Below, piece by piece: positions 17,111-25,405 of a stretch of DNA of 64,000 bases (position 1 is the stretch's first letter; every line of letters starts with the position of its first letter). Location of the stretch: positions 104,213 through 168,212 of the forward strand of contig JAFSLH010000001.1 of assembly GCA_017448545.1 (NCBI GenBank), written 5' to 3'. The stretch is from Clostridia bacterium (lineage in GTDB: Bacteria > Bacillota > Clostridia > Christensenellales > CAG-138). The notes beneath the pieces were generated by a model. That model ran no database searches. It saw only the letters and a list, made by a program, of their open reading frames with translations, and was not told where the DNA came from. Both the position numbers and the translations under genes were made by a program.

Positions 17111-17481
17111 TGCGCATCACCGTTCTCCCAAATACCGACGTGCCCGCGTACCGGCAGATCTATGAGCAGATCGCCGCGCAGATTCTGGCGGGTACGCTGC
17201 GCGCGGGCGAAGCCCTTCCGCCGATCCGAACCGTTTCGCGCGAAATCGGCGTCAGCGTGATCACCGTGCGCGGCGCATGGGACGCGCTCGAAGCGGACGG
17301 GCTGATCGAAACGCGCGTCGGAAGCGGGTGCTATGTCGCCGCACTGTCGGCCCCCGACCGGAGCGCGCTGCGCGAGGAAGCGCTGCGCCCCGCGCTTACG
17401 GGACTTGTCACGACGGCAAAGTCGCTCGGCTTTACGGCGGATGCAGTGTGCGAGCGGGTGCGCGCTCAATACCAAAAATGA
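17107..17481 (+). CDS. GntR family regulator, YtrA subfamily
   Basis: A 124-aa repressor with an N-terminal winged helix (YRQIYEQIAAQILAGTLRAG, then LPPIRTVSREIGVSVITVRG) and the short C-terminal helix pair typical of the YtrA subfamily, which lacks a large ligand domain. It is encoded last in the ABC operon it most likely controls through the dyad at 15546-15570. Confidence 0.9.
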   Translation: MMRITVLPNTDVPAYRQIYEQIAAQILAGTLRAGEALPPIRTVSREIGVSVITVRGAWDALEADGLIETRVGSGCYVAALSAPDRSALREEALRPALTGLVTTAKSLGFTADAVCERVRAQYQK

Positions 17482-17486
17482 AAATT

Positions 17487-17519
17487 CGCTGCCGGGTTTC
17501 CGGCAGCGAGCCTGTTTTT
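17487..17519. terminator. Terminator shared by the GntR gene and the convergent lipoprotein gene
   Basis: CGCTGCCGG (17487-17495) and CCGGCAGCG (17500-17508) form a perfect 9-bp stem with a GTTT loop. TGTTTTTG follows on the plus strand and TTTTCATTTTT on the minus strand. Confidence 0.88.
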
Positions 17520-17524
17520 GGGAA

Positions 17525-18235
17525 TTATGCGCCGTAGGTGCAGTAGGAGGCGTAGTCAAAGAGGTTGACTTCGAGCAGTTCCGCGTTGCCGTTCAGGTCC
17601 TGATAGACGGTCATGAGCGTGTAGTATGCAGCGGCTTCGGGGCTGACCGCTTCGCACCGGCAGAGGAAGCAGTGGTTCGTTCCGGCAACGACCTGCGTTC
17701 CGAGATGCGCGATCGGCGTATACGTTGTGCCGACAAGCCCGTTCAGCGCGAGGTCGAACACCTCCTTGAGCTCCGGGGTGACGGCGGGATCGTCCGTAAA
17801 GCGCCAGCCGCCGGCCAGCGGTTCGCCGTCGGCTTCCGCGCCGGGAACGAGAGACACGTCCGCAACGTTCATCAGCTGCACGTTGCCCGAGAAGTCTTCA
17901 TAGAGGAACACGAGCGCGTAATGCGATTCGGGTTCCGGGACGACCGGCGTGACCTTGCACAGCAGGCAGTGGTTCGTTCCGGCGACGAGCTGCGATCCGA
18001 GGTAAGCGATCGGTTCATACGTCGCGCCGACGAGACCTGTGAGCGCCTTATCGAGCAGCGCTTTCTGCGCTTCGGTCACTTCCGCGGAATCCGAGACAGT
18101 CCAGCCGCCGACCAAAGCCGTCGGCGTATCGTTCGCTTCCTCGGCGTCGTCCGGCTGTTCGGCCGTCTGCGTTTTGCAGGCGACGGCGCAAACGAGAAGC
18201 AGTGATGCAAGCATCAAAATCCATACTTTTTTCAT
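17525..18235 (-). CDS. Lipoprotein with two tandem cystatin-like domains
   Basis: A 236-aa exported protein. The signal peptide MKKVWILMLASLLLVCAVAC ends in a lipobox-like AVAC with Cys20. Two similar domains of about 100 residues follow. Each begins GGW and contains a GLVGxTYxPIAxLGxQxVAG core, followed by TNHCLLCK or TNHCFLCR. The QLVAG and QVVAG segments match the QxVxG loop by which cystatins insert into papain-like protease active sites. Each domain also has a CxxC-like C-x2-C pair. Inhibitory activity is an inference from this loop. The start ATG 18235 has AAAGGAA upstream. An upstream in-frame start at 18280 would remove the signal peptide from the N-terminus. Confidence 0.75.
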   Translation of the reverse strand: MKKVWILMLASLLLVCAVACKTQTAEQPDDAEEANDTPTALVGGWTVSDSAEVTEAQKALLDKALTGLVGATYEPIAYLGSQLVAGTNHCLLCKVTPVVPEPESHYALVFLYEDFSGNVQLMNVADVSLVPGAEADGEPLAGGWRFTDDPAVTPELKEVFDLALNGLVGTTYTPIAHLGTQVVAGTNHCFLCRCEAVSPEAAAYYTLMTVYQDLNGNAELLEVNLFDYASYCTYGA

Positions 18236-18331
18236 AACGATTCCTTTCCGGCGATTTGCCGTTTGTTCTTTGCTTTTCACTCATTATACCGCATTTTCCG
18301 AAAAATGGTTGCACCTTTTTGCAAAATCATT

Positions 18332-18361
18332 TTGACAAATGCGTCGATGCATGTATATACT
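18332..18361 (+). promoter_or_regulatory. Promoter of the MsbA-type exporter gene
   Basis: TTGACA (18332-18337) and TATACT (18356-18361) with an 18-nt spacer; a TATATA register with a 16-nt spacer is also possible. Confidence 0.75.
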
Positions 18362-18430
18362 GAATCCAAGACGGCGGGGAAGCGTGTTTCCTGTCCGGCG
18401 TTACGGTTCAGAGTTCAGAATGGAGCTGCT

Positions 18431-20173
18431 ATGAAAAAAGATTATTCCAAAAACGGAATTCAGGTGTTTGCGTCCTACTTCGGACCGCATCGGAAGCTGT
18501 TTGCGATCGACATGCTGTGCGCGGCGCTCGTGGCGGTCGTGGACCTGGTCTTTCCGATGGTATCGCGGCGGGCGATGCAGACGCTTTTGCCGGAGCGGCA
18601 ATTCGGTTTGTTCTTCGGCGTGATCGCGTTTCTGCTCGTCGCCTATCTCATAAAGGGCCTTCTGCATTATGTCATCATCGTCTTGGGCCACGGCATGGGC
18701 GTGCTGGTCGAGGCCGATATGCGAAAGGACGTCTTTACGCATATCGAGAGTCTCAGCTTTTCGTACTTCGACAAGAACCGCACCGGTTCGCTGATGTCCC
18801 GCGTGACGAACGACCTGTTCGACATTACGGAACTGGCGCACCACGGGCCGGAAAACCTGCTGATCTGCTCGGTGACGATCCTCGGCGCGATCGTTCTGAT
18901 GTTTCTGATCCGTTGGGAGCTTGCGCTGGTGATCACGATCCTGCTTCCGCTTTTGATGTGGTTCACGCTTGCGCAGCGCGCGTCCATGCGGAAAGCGAGC
19001 ATCGACGTGCGCGCGAAGACGGCGGAGATCAACGCGGCGATCGAAAGCGGCATCAGCGGCGTGCGGACGGCAAAGGCGTTTGCGAACGAGGAGGAGGAAG
19101 GCCGCAAGTTCGACGAGGCGAACGGCATCTTCAAGACCGCGAAAAAGGAATACTACCGCGCAATGGGCCGCTACCACAGCGGCATGGAGTTCTCCACGAG
19201 CGCGCTGCAGGTCGTTGTGATCGGCGTCGGCGGCGCAATGATCATGCTCGGCCGGATGGACTATATCGACCTGATTACGTTCACGCTCTACGTTTCGGCG
19301 TTTCTGAATCCGCTGCGAAAGCTGGTGAACTTCATGGAGCAGCTTACGCAGGGTTCGGCCGGGTTCGAACGGTTCCTCGAAATCATGCGGACGGAACCGG
19401 AAATCCGGGACGCGGACGACGCGAAGGAGCTCCAAAATGTCCGGGGCGAAGTGCGGTTCGACCACGTCAGCTTCCGGTATCAGACCTCCGGCGAAGTGCT
19501 GCACGATATCAACCTTACCGTGCATCCGGGCGAAAGCCTCGCGCTGGTCGGGCCGTCCGGCGGCGGAAAAACGACGCTGTGCCACCTCTTGCCGCGGTTT
19601 TATGACGTAACGGAAGGCTCGGTCAGCATCGACGGGCTGGACGTGCGCGCGGTCACGCAGGACAGTCTGCACCGCGCGATCGGGATCATCCAGCAGGACG
19701 TGTTCATGTTCGCCGGAACGGTGCGCGAGAACATCCGCTACGGCCGACCGGACGCGACGGACGAAGAAGTCGTGGAGGCGGCAATCCGCGCCGAAATCCA
19801 TAACGAGATCATGCAGATGCCCGACGGCTACGATACCTATATCGGCGAGCGCGGCGTGCGGCTGTCCGGCGGCCAGAAGCAGCGCGTCAGCATCGCGCGT
19901 GTGTTCCTGAAAAATCCGCCGATCCTGATCCTCGACGAAGCGACGAGCGCGCTCGACAGCGTGACCGAGCAGCGCATCCAGGCGAGTCTCGATGCGCTCA
20001 GCGTGGGCCGGACGAGCATCATCATCGCGCACCGGCTGTCCACGGTGCGGAACGCGACCCGCATTGCGGTGATCGAGGGCGAACGGATCGTCGAGATGGG
20101 AACGCACGAAGAACTGATGGCGCGCGACAGCGTCTATAAGCGGCTGCGGATGGCGCAGGCGCTGCAGGAATAA
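18431..20173 (+). CDS. ABC exporter, fused membrane and ATPase domains
   Basis: A 580-aa half-transporter of the MsbA/LmrA/BmrA type. Residues about 15-305 form six membrane helices. The ATPase domain holds Walker A GPSGGGKTT near residue 377, signature LSGGQKQR, and Walker B ILILDEATSALD, then the H-loop IIIAHRLST. It probably works as a homodimer exporting lipids, drugs or a peptide; the substrate is not evident. Start: ATG 18431 with GGAG upstream. It stands alone between two terminators. Confidence 0.93.
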   Translation: MKKDYSKNGIQVFASYFGPHRKLFAIDMLCAALVAVVDLVFPMVSRRAMQTLLPERQFGLFFGVIAFLLVAYLIKGLLHYVIIVLGHGMGVLVEADMRKDVFTHIESLSFSYFDKNRTGSLMSRVTNDLFDITELAHHGPENLLICSVTILGAIVLMFLIRWELALVITILLPLLMWFTLAQRASMRKASIDVRAKTAEINAAIESGISGVRTAKAFANEEEEGRKFDEANGIFKTAKKEYYRAMGRYHSGMEFSTSALQVVVIGVGGAMIMLGRMDYIDLITFTLYVSAFLNPLRKLVNFMEQLTQGSAGFERFLEIMRTEPEIRDADDAKELQNVRGEVRFDHVSFRYQTSGEVLHDINLTVHPGESLALVGPSGGGKTTLCHLLPRFYDVTEGSVSIDGLDVRAVTQDSLHRAIGIIQQDVFMFAGTVRENIRYGRPDATDEEVVEAAIRAEIHNEIMQMPDGYDTYIGERGVRLSGGQKQRVSIARVFLKNPPILILDEATSALDSVTEQRIQASLDALSVGRTSIIIAHRLSTVRNATRIAVIEGERIVEMGTHEELMARDSVYKRLRMAQALQE

Positions 20174-20190
20174 CAGCATACACCGGACAA

Positions 20191-20215
20191 AGCGGGCCGA
20201 ACGGTTCGCTTTTTT
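20191..20215 (+). terminator. Terminator of the ABC exporter gene
   Basis: AGCGGGCC (20191-20198) and GGTTCGCT (20203-20210) pair with two G-T pairs around a GAAC loop, followed by six T residues. Confidence 0.8.
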
Positions 20216-20257
20216 GTATGATTATTCGGTTATTTTTTACAGAATCGCCGTTTTTCC

Positions 20258-20286
20258 TTTACAAATGCTTTATAATCTGCTACACT
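20258..20286 (+). promoter_or_regulatory. Likely promoter of the rnf-nrf operon
   Basis: TTTACA (20258-20263), a 17-nt spacer and TACACT (20281-20286). A perfect TATAAT at 20271-20276 has no good -35 at a normal distance, so two overlapping start sites are possible. The leader is about 75 nt. Confidence 0.6.
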
Positions 20287-20309
20287 CTGTTATGATAGGT
20301 CAACATGGT

Positions 20310-20334
20310 GCAGTATGCCCTTGCGGCATGCTGC
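20310..20334 (+). other. Leader hairpin before rnfC
   Basis: GCAGTATGCC (20310-20319) pairs with GGCATGCTGC (20325-20334) with one G-T pair and a 5-nt loop. No T-tract follows, so it is a structured 5' leader rather than a terminator. I do not recognise a known riboswitch. Confidence 0.55.
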
Positions 20335-20366
20335 GTCGGAACCAAGAAAAAAGGGGGGAGTGAACG

Positions 20367-21719
20367 GTGAAGGACACGTTTCGCGGCGGCGTACACCCGA
20401 GAGAGCGGAAGTCTCTGAGTCGGGAAATGCCGCTGCGCGTTTACAACGCAGTCGGAGAGATGGTCTTTCCGCTTGCGCAGCACATCGGAAAGCCTGCAAA
20501 GGCAATCGTGAAGAAGGGAGACACGGTGACCGTCGGTCAGTGCATCGCGGAAGCGGACGGCTTTGTTTCCGCGAATGTGATCTGCTCCTGCTCCGGAAAG
20601 GTTAAGGCGGTTGAAAAGCGCCGCACGATTTCCGGCGCGATGCAGGAATGCGTCGTGGTCGAAAACGACGGGCTGTATACCGGGACGAGCGATTACAGCG
20701 TGCGCGACAATCCGGATGCGCTGTCCGTGGAGGAGATCATTGCGCGCGTCAAGGCGGCTGGCATCATCGGGCTCGGCGGCGCGGGCTTCCCGACGCACGT
20801 CAAGCTGATGCCGAAAACGCCTCTCGGCGTAAAGTACCTGATCGCGAACGGCGCGGAGTGCGAACCGTACATCACCTGCAACGATCAGCTGATGCGCGCG
20901 TATTCGGACGAGATCATCGAGGGCATGGAGATCGTTCTGAAAGTTTTCCCGAACGCGGAAGGCGTCGTAGCGATCGAGTCGAACAAGCCCGAAGCGATCG
21001 CTGCCATGGAAAAGGCCGTGCAGGGGCACGACCGCATCCGCGTCATGGCGCTGCGCACCAAGTACCCGCAGGGCGGCGAGCGCAGCCTGATCAAGGCGAT
21101 TGCCGGGATCGACTATCCCGTGACGAAGCTGCCCGCCGACGTCGGCTGCATCGTTGACAACGTCGGAACGCTGTACGCAATCCGGCAGGCCGTTCTGTAT
21201 CGCGAGCCGCTGTTCCGGCATCCGCTGACCGTGACCGGCGAAGCGATTGCAAACCCGTGCAATTTCATCGTGCGGGACGGCACGAGCTTTGCGGAGTTGA
21301 TTCAGGCAGCAGGCGGATTCAAAGACGGAAAGGAAGCGGTCAAGATCCTGTCCGGCGGCCCGATGATGGGCGTTTCGGTCAGCTCGATCGACGTTCCCGT
21401 GACGAAAACGACCAATGCGATCACTGCGCTGACGGAGGACGCCGTCGAGCGCGCCGAACGGCAAATGACCGCGTGTTTGCATTGCGGCAGATGCACGACG
21501 GTCTGCCCGAGCGGTCTGATGCCGCAGATGATGGCGGAAGCCGCCGAGATCCGGGACTATGACCGGTACGAAAAGAAACTGTACGGTCTGGACTGCGTTG
21601 CGTGCGGTTCCTGCACCTATATCTGTCCGGCAAAACGGCCTTTGACGCAGACGTTCAAGCAGATCAAGGCGGAGATCATGGCACGGAAGCGTGCGGCAGC
21701 AGCGGGAGGGAACAAATGA
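20367..21719 (+). CDS. rnfC: Rnf electron transport complex subunit C
   Basis: A 450-aa peripheral subunit that accepts electrons from NADH. It starts with FRGGVHP, has a GLGGAGFPTHVK flavin/NADH-binding segment near residue 135, and carries two ferredoxin-type clusters in its C-terminal part: CLHCGRCTTVCP and CVACGSCTYICP. The start is GTG 20367 after AAGGGGGGAG. It is the first gene of the operon in the clostridial order C-D-G-E-A-B and overlaps the next gene through ATGA. Confidence 0.96.
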   Translation: MKDTFRGGVHPRERKSLSREMPLRVYNAVGEMVFPLAQHIGKPAKAIVKKGDTVTVGQCIAEADGFVSANVICSCSGKVKAVEKRRTISGAMQECVVVENDGLYTGTSDYSVRDNPDALSVEEIIARVKAAGIIGLGGAGFPTHVKLMPKTPLGVKYLIANGAECEPYITCNDQLMRAYSDEIIEGMEIVLKVFPNAEGVVAIESNKPEAIAAMEKAVQGHDRIRVMALRTKYPQGGERSLIKAIAGIDYPVTKLPADVGCIVDNVGTLYAIRQAVLYREPLFRHPLTVTGEAIANPCNFIVRDGTSFAELIQAAGGFKDGKEAVKILSGGPMMGVSVSSIDVPVTKTTNAITALTEDAVERAERQMTACLHCGRCTTVCPSGLMPQMMAEAAEIRDYDRYEKKLYGLDCVACGSCTYICPAKRPLTQTFKQIKAEIMARKRAAAAGGNK

Positions 21720-23287
21720 CAAACGCGTTGCATATTTCCTCCGGCCCGCATTTCCGCGACCGCTGGACGACCTCGTTCATCATGCATACCGTCCTGCTTG
21801 CGCTGCTTCCGTCGGCAGTCGTCGGCGTTCTCGTATACGGTCTGCATGCACTGTTTATCATCCTCGCGTCGATCGTTTCCGCGATCGGTTCCGAATGGAT
21901 CTTCTGCGCGATCACGAAGCGCAAGCTTTCGATTACGGACGGTTCCGCCGCCGTAACCGGCATGATGCTCGCGCTGTCGCTGTCGCCGAGCGTTCCGATC
22001 TGGATTCCGATCGTCGGTTCCGCGTTTGCGATCATCGTCGTCAAGTGTCTGTTCGGCGGTCTCGGCAAGAACTTTGTGAACCCGGCGCTTGCGGCGCGCT
22101 GTTTCCTGCTGATTTCCTTCGGAAACGCCATGACCGTGTTCCCGCTGGCGGCGGACTGCGTCACGAGCGCCACGCCGGTCGCGCTGCTCGCGCAGGGCTA
22201 TACCGTCAACATCACGCAGATGTTCCTCGGCACGACGAACGGCGTCATCGGCAGCTCCGTGCTTGCGCTGCTGGTCGGCGGTCTGATCCTCTGGGGACTC
22301 GACATCATCCACGGCGAAATCTGCTTCTCCGTGCTGGCCGGTTTCACGGTTATGATGGGCCTGTTCGGCGGACAGGGTTTTGATCCCGAATTCCTGCTTG
22401 CGCATCTGTGCGGCGGCGGCGTCGTCATGGGCGCGTTCTTCATGGCGACGGACTATACGACTTCGCCGGTCAGCCGTCTCGGCCAGCTGACCTACGGCTG
22501 CCTGATCGGCGTGCTCGGCGCGCTGTTCCGCATCTTCGGCCACAGCGCGGACTCGTTCAGCTATTCGATCATTATCGCGAACCTGTTCACGCCGATGATC
22601 GATACCTACATCATCCCGAAGCCGTATGCATACCGCAAGGCGGCGATCAAAAAAGCAAACCATGTGCCGAAGGTTCCGTTCTGGCAGCAGATTCCGAAGC
22701 CCGTGATCGCGCTGACGCTGATTACGCTGCTGGCGGGCGTGGCGCTTTCCGGCGCGTTCGCGATGACGAAGGACACGATCGAGGAGCAGAAGCTCGCGGC
22801 CAATGCGGAATCGTACCGTGCGGTTTGCCCCGAAGCGGTCACGTTTGAAGGGAACAAGGATGCGGCGGATGCAATTGCGGCGCTGGAAGGCGGCGTATAC
22901 GGAACGAGCTTCGGCCGGTCGTACATCCACGAAGCCGTGATCGGACGCGACGCGAGCGGCGAAATCTGCGGCTATGTGATCAGCGTGACGAACGGCGGCG
23001 GCTACGAAGGGAACATCAAATTCTCGGTCGGCATCAAGCCGGACGGCAGCCTTGCGAGCATCGCGTTCACCGAGCTCAACGAAACGCCCGGCAAGGGCTC
23101 CAAGGCAGCTGAGCCCGCCTTTATCGACCAGTTCAAGAATCGCGCGGTGAAGCAGCTCGCTCTGAACGGCGCCGGCGATAACGGCATCGACGCCATTTCG
23201 GGCGCAACAATCACGTCCTCTGCGGTCGTGAACGGCACGAACGCCGCGTTGGATTTCTTCCGCAGCGTGATGCAGGGAGGGAACTGA
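21716..23287 (+). CDS. rnfDG: Fused RnfD-RnfG subunit of the Rnf complex
   Basis: A 523-aa continuous frame joining two subunits that are normally separate. Residues about 1-305 are RnfD: ten or so membrane helices, with the conserved motif MATDYTTSP at 243-251. Residues about 327-350 are the N-terminal membrane anchor of RnfG (KPVIALTLITLLAGVALSGA), followed by an outward-facing FMN-binding domain with S495-G-A-T498, where RnfG carries covalent FMN. The join has no stop and no internal ribosome site. The start ATG 21716 overlaps rnfC. rnfE follows after 1 nt. Nothing indicates a frameshift. Confidence 0.93.
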   Translation: MTNALHISSGPHFRDRWTTSFIMHTVLLALLPSAVVGVLVYGLHALFIILASIVSAIGSEWIFCAITKRKLSITDGSAAVTGMMLALSLSPSVPIWIPIVGSAFAIIVVKCLFGGLGKNFVNPALAARCFLLISFGNAMTVFPLAADCVTSATPVALLAQGYTVNITQMFLGTTNGVIGSSVLALLVGGLILWGLDIIHGEICFSVLAGFTVMMGLFGGQGFDPEFLLAHLCGGGVVMGAFFMATDYTTSPVSRLGQLTYGCLIGVLGALFRIFGHSADSFSYSIIIANLFTPMIDTYIIPKPYAYRKAAIKKANHVPKVPFWQQIPKPVIALTLITLLAGVALSGAFAMTKDTIEEQKLAANAESYRAVCPEAVTFEGNKDAADAIAALEGGVYGTSFGRSYIHEAVIGRDASGEICGYVISVTNGGGYEGNIKFSVGIKPDGSLASIAFTELNETPGKGSKAAEPAFIDQFKNRAVKQLALNGAGDNGIDAISGATITSSAVVNGTNAALDFFRSVMQGGN

Positions 23288-23288
23288 T

Positions 23289-23981
23289 ATGAACCGGTAT
23301 GCAGAACGAATTTATAACGGCGTGATCAAAGAGAATCCGACGCTGATCCTGATGCTGGGCATGTGCCCGACGCTGGCCGTTTCGACGACGGCGCTGAACG
23401 GCGTCGGCATGGGCGTCTCGACAATGGCGGTTCTGATCCTCTCGAACTTCGTGATCTCGCTTTTGCGCAAGGTCATTCCGGATCAGGTCCGGCTGCCGGC
23501 GTACATCGTTATCGTGGCTTCGCTCGTCACGGTCACGGAACTGCTGATCGAAGCGTATCTGCCCGGCCTTTACAAGGCGCTCGGCATCTATATCCCGCTG
23601 ATTGTCGTGAACTGCATCATCCTCGGCCGCGCCGAAGCGTACGCGAACAAGCACACGCCGGGCCTCGCGGTCATGGACGGCATCGGCATGGGCCTCGGAT
23701 TCACGATCGCGCTGACGCTCGCGGGCCTGCTGCGTGAGGTGCTCGGAAGCGGCTCTGCGTTCGGGTTCAACTTCCTGCAATATCTCCCGTTTGAAGTGGA
23801 GCCGATCGGCATCTTCATTCAACCGCCGGGAGCGTTCCTCGTCATCGCATTGTTTATCGCGATCATGAACGCGATCGGAATCAAAACGCGGCAGCGGGAG
23901 CTTGTCGAAAGCACCGGCTGCGACGGATGCTGCGCCAAGTGCGCAACTCCGTGCGAGAAGGCGGAGGAGGAAGCAAAATGA
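23289..23981 (+). CDS. rnfE: Rnf electron transport complex subunit E
   Basis: A 230-aa integral membrane subunit with six hydrophobic segments, homologous to NqrD. It opens RIYNGVIKENPTLILMLGMCP and contains a conserved NCIILGRAEAYA, where the membrane [2Fe-2S]-site cysteine of the RnfA/RnfE pair is expected. The C-terminus has an unusual cysteine cluster, STGCDGCCAKCATPC. An AGGGAGG-type ribosome site precedes ATG 23289. The gene overlaps rnfA through ATGA. Confidence 0.95.
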   Translation: MNRYAERIYNGVIKENPTLILMLGMCPTLAVSTTALNGVGMGVSTMAVLILSNFVISLLRKVIPDQVRLPAYIVIVASLVTVTELLIEAYLPGLYKALGIYIPLIVVNCIILGRAEAYANKHTPGLAVMDGIGMGLGFTIALTLAGLLREVLGSGSAFGFNFLQYLPFEVEPIGIFIQPPGAFLVIALFIAIMNAIGIKTRQRELVESTGCDGCCAKCATPCEKAEEEAK

Positions 23982-24556
23982 AAAGCCTGATTCTGATTAT
24001 GATCGGCGGCGCATTGATCAACAACGTCGTCCTGAACCAGTTCCTGGGCATCTGCTCGTTCCTCGGCGTTTCCAAGCAAATGAAGGCTTCGGCGAGTCTC
24101 GGCGGCGCGGTCATCTTCGTCATGACGATCGCTTCCGCGGTCGCCAGCCTGCTGTATGATTACATCCTGAAGCCGTTCGGTCTCGACTTCATGAAGACGA
24201 TCGTCTTCATTCTGGTCATTGCCGCGCTCGTGCAGATCGTGGAAATGTTCCTGAAGAAGAAGTCGCCCGCGGTTTATAAATCGCTCGGCATCTTCCTGCC
24301 GCTGATCACGACCAACTGCGCCGTGCTCGGCGTTGCGCTGACCAACGTGCAGGAGGGCTACAACTTCATCGAAAGCGTGCTGGCCGGGTTCGGTACGGCA
24401 GTCGGGTTCACGCTGGCGATCGTGCTGCTTGCATCGATTCGCAGCCGGATCCGCGAAGAAGACCTGCCCGCCCCGATGCGCGGCGCGCCGATCGTCCTCG
24501 TTTCTGCGGCCCTGATGTCGATTGCGTTCATGGGCTTTTCGGGCCTGGCGTTTTGA
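23978..24556 (+). CDS. rnfA: Rnf electron transport complex subunit A
   Basis: A 192-aa integral membrane subunit, homologous to NqrE, with six hydrophobic segments. VVLNQFLGICSFLGVS and ITTNCAVLGVAL carry the two conserved cysteines. It pairs with RnfE in the membrane. The start ATG 23978 has GGAGGAGG upstream; an earlier start at 23927 would lie in rnfE. Confidence 0.95.
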   Translation: MKSLILIMIGGALINNVVLNQFLGICSFLGVSKQMKASASLGGAVIFVMTIASAVASLLYDYILKPFGLDFMKTIVFILVIAALVQIVEMFLKKKSPAVYKSLGIFLPLITTNCAVLGVALTNVQEGYNFIESVLAGFGTAVGFTLAIVLLASIRSRIREEDLPAPMRGAPIVLVSAALMSIAFMGFSGLAF

Positions 24557-24568
24557 CGGAGGTGCGGG

Positions 24569-25387
24569 ATGGAAATTATTCTGACAACTACCATCGTCAT
24601 CACGGTGATCGGCATTATCGTCGGCGCGGGGCTCGTCTTTATGGGCAAGAAGTTCCACGTCGATGTGGATGAGCGCGAAGCTGCCGTGCGCGAATGTCTG
24701 CCCGGCAACAACTGCGGCGCGTGCGGCTATGCCGGCTGCGACGCGGCTGCGGCGGCCATTGTTGCGGAGGAAGCGCCGGTAACCGTTTGTCCGGTCGGCG
24801 GCGCAGCGGTTGCGACGAAGATCGGCGGTATCATGGGCGCGAACGCGGAACCGGTCGAGCGGAAGGTCGCGTTCGTAAAGTGCAGGGGCACCTGCGCGGT
24901 CACGAAGAACCAGGGCGCGTACACCGGCATCCGGGACTGCCGCGCGGCCGTTCTGTCCGGCATGAATCTTGCGGAATGCGACTACGGCTGCATCGGACTC
25001 GGCTCGTGCGCGGCGGTCTGTCCGCAGAACGCGATCACCGTCACGGACGGCGTGGCGAAGGTCAACGAGGCACGGTGCGTCGGCTGCGGTCTTTGCGTCA
25101 AAGCGTGTCCGAAAAACCTGATCGAGCTGGTGCCGGAATCGAAGTTCGTGCGTGTGGAGTGCTCGAACCGCGATAAGGGCCCGTTCGTCAAGAAGGTATG
25201 CACGGCCGGCTGCATCGGCTGCGGCATCTGCGCAAAGCAGTGCGGTTCGGATGCGATCACGGTCGAAAACAATCTCGCGCACGTTCGCTACGAGAACTGC
25301 ATCCTGTGCGGCAAGTGCGTGGAAAAATGCCCGGCGAAGGTCATCCTTCCGCGGAAAGCGGAGGAGCCGGAAACGAAGTCGGCCTGA
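24569..25387 (+). CDS. rnfB: Rnf electron transport complex subunit B
   Basis: A 272-aa iron-sulfur subunit that takes electrons from ferredoxin. It has an N-terminal membrane helix (residues about 3-25), the NCGACGYAGC cluster motif near residue 48, and several C-x2-C-x2-C-x3-C ferredoxin motifs further on (CIGLGSCAAVCP with a modified spacing, CVGCGLCVKACP, CIGCGICAKQC, CILCGKCVEKCP). The start ATG 24569 follows ACGGAGG. nrfA starts 18 nt after the stop, so it is most likely in the same transcript. Confidence 0.96.
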   Translation: MEIILTTTIVITVIGIIVGAGLVFMGKKFHVDVDEREAAVRECLPGNNCGACGYAGCDAAAAAIVAEEAPVTVCPVGGAAVATKIGGIMGANAEPVERKVAFVKCRGTCAVTKNQGAYTGIRDCRAAVLSGMNLAECDYGCIGLGSCAAVCPQNAITVTDGVAKVNEARCVGCGLCVKACPKNLIELVPESKFVRVECSNRDKGPFVKKVCTAGCIGCGICAKQCGSDAITVENNLAHVRYENCILCGKCVEKCPAKVILPRKAEEPETKSA

Positions 25388-25405
25388 GGGATCGGAGGGG
25401 ATTGC

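Noticed and set aside
20310-20334. A riboswitch before rnfC
   Set aside because: Only a single hairpin is seen, with no conserved core of a known riboswitch and no alternative terminator.
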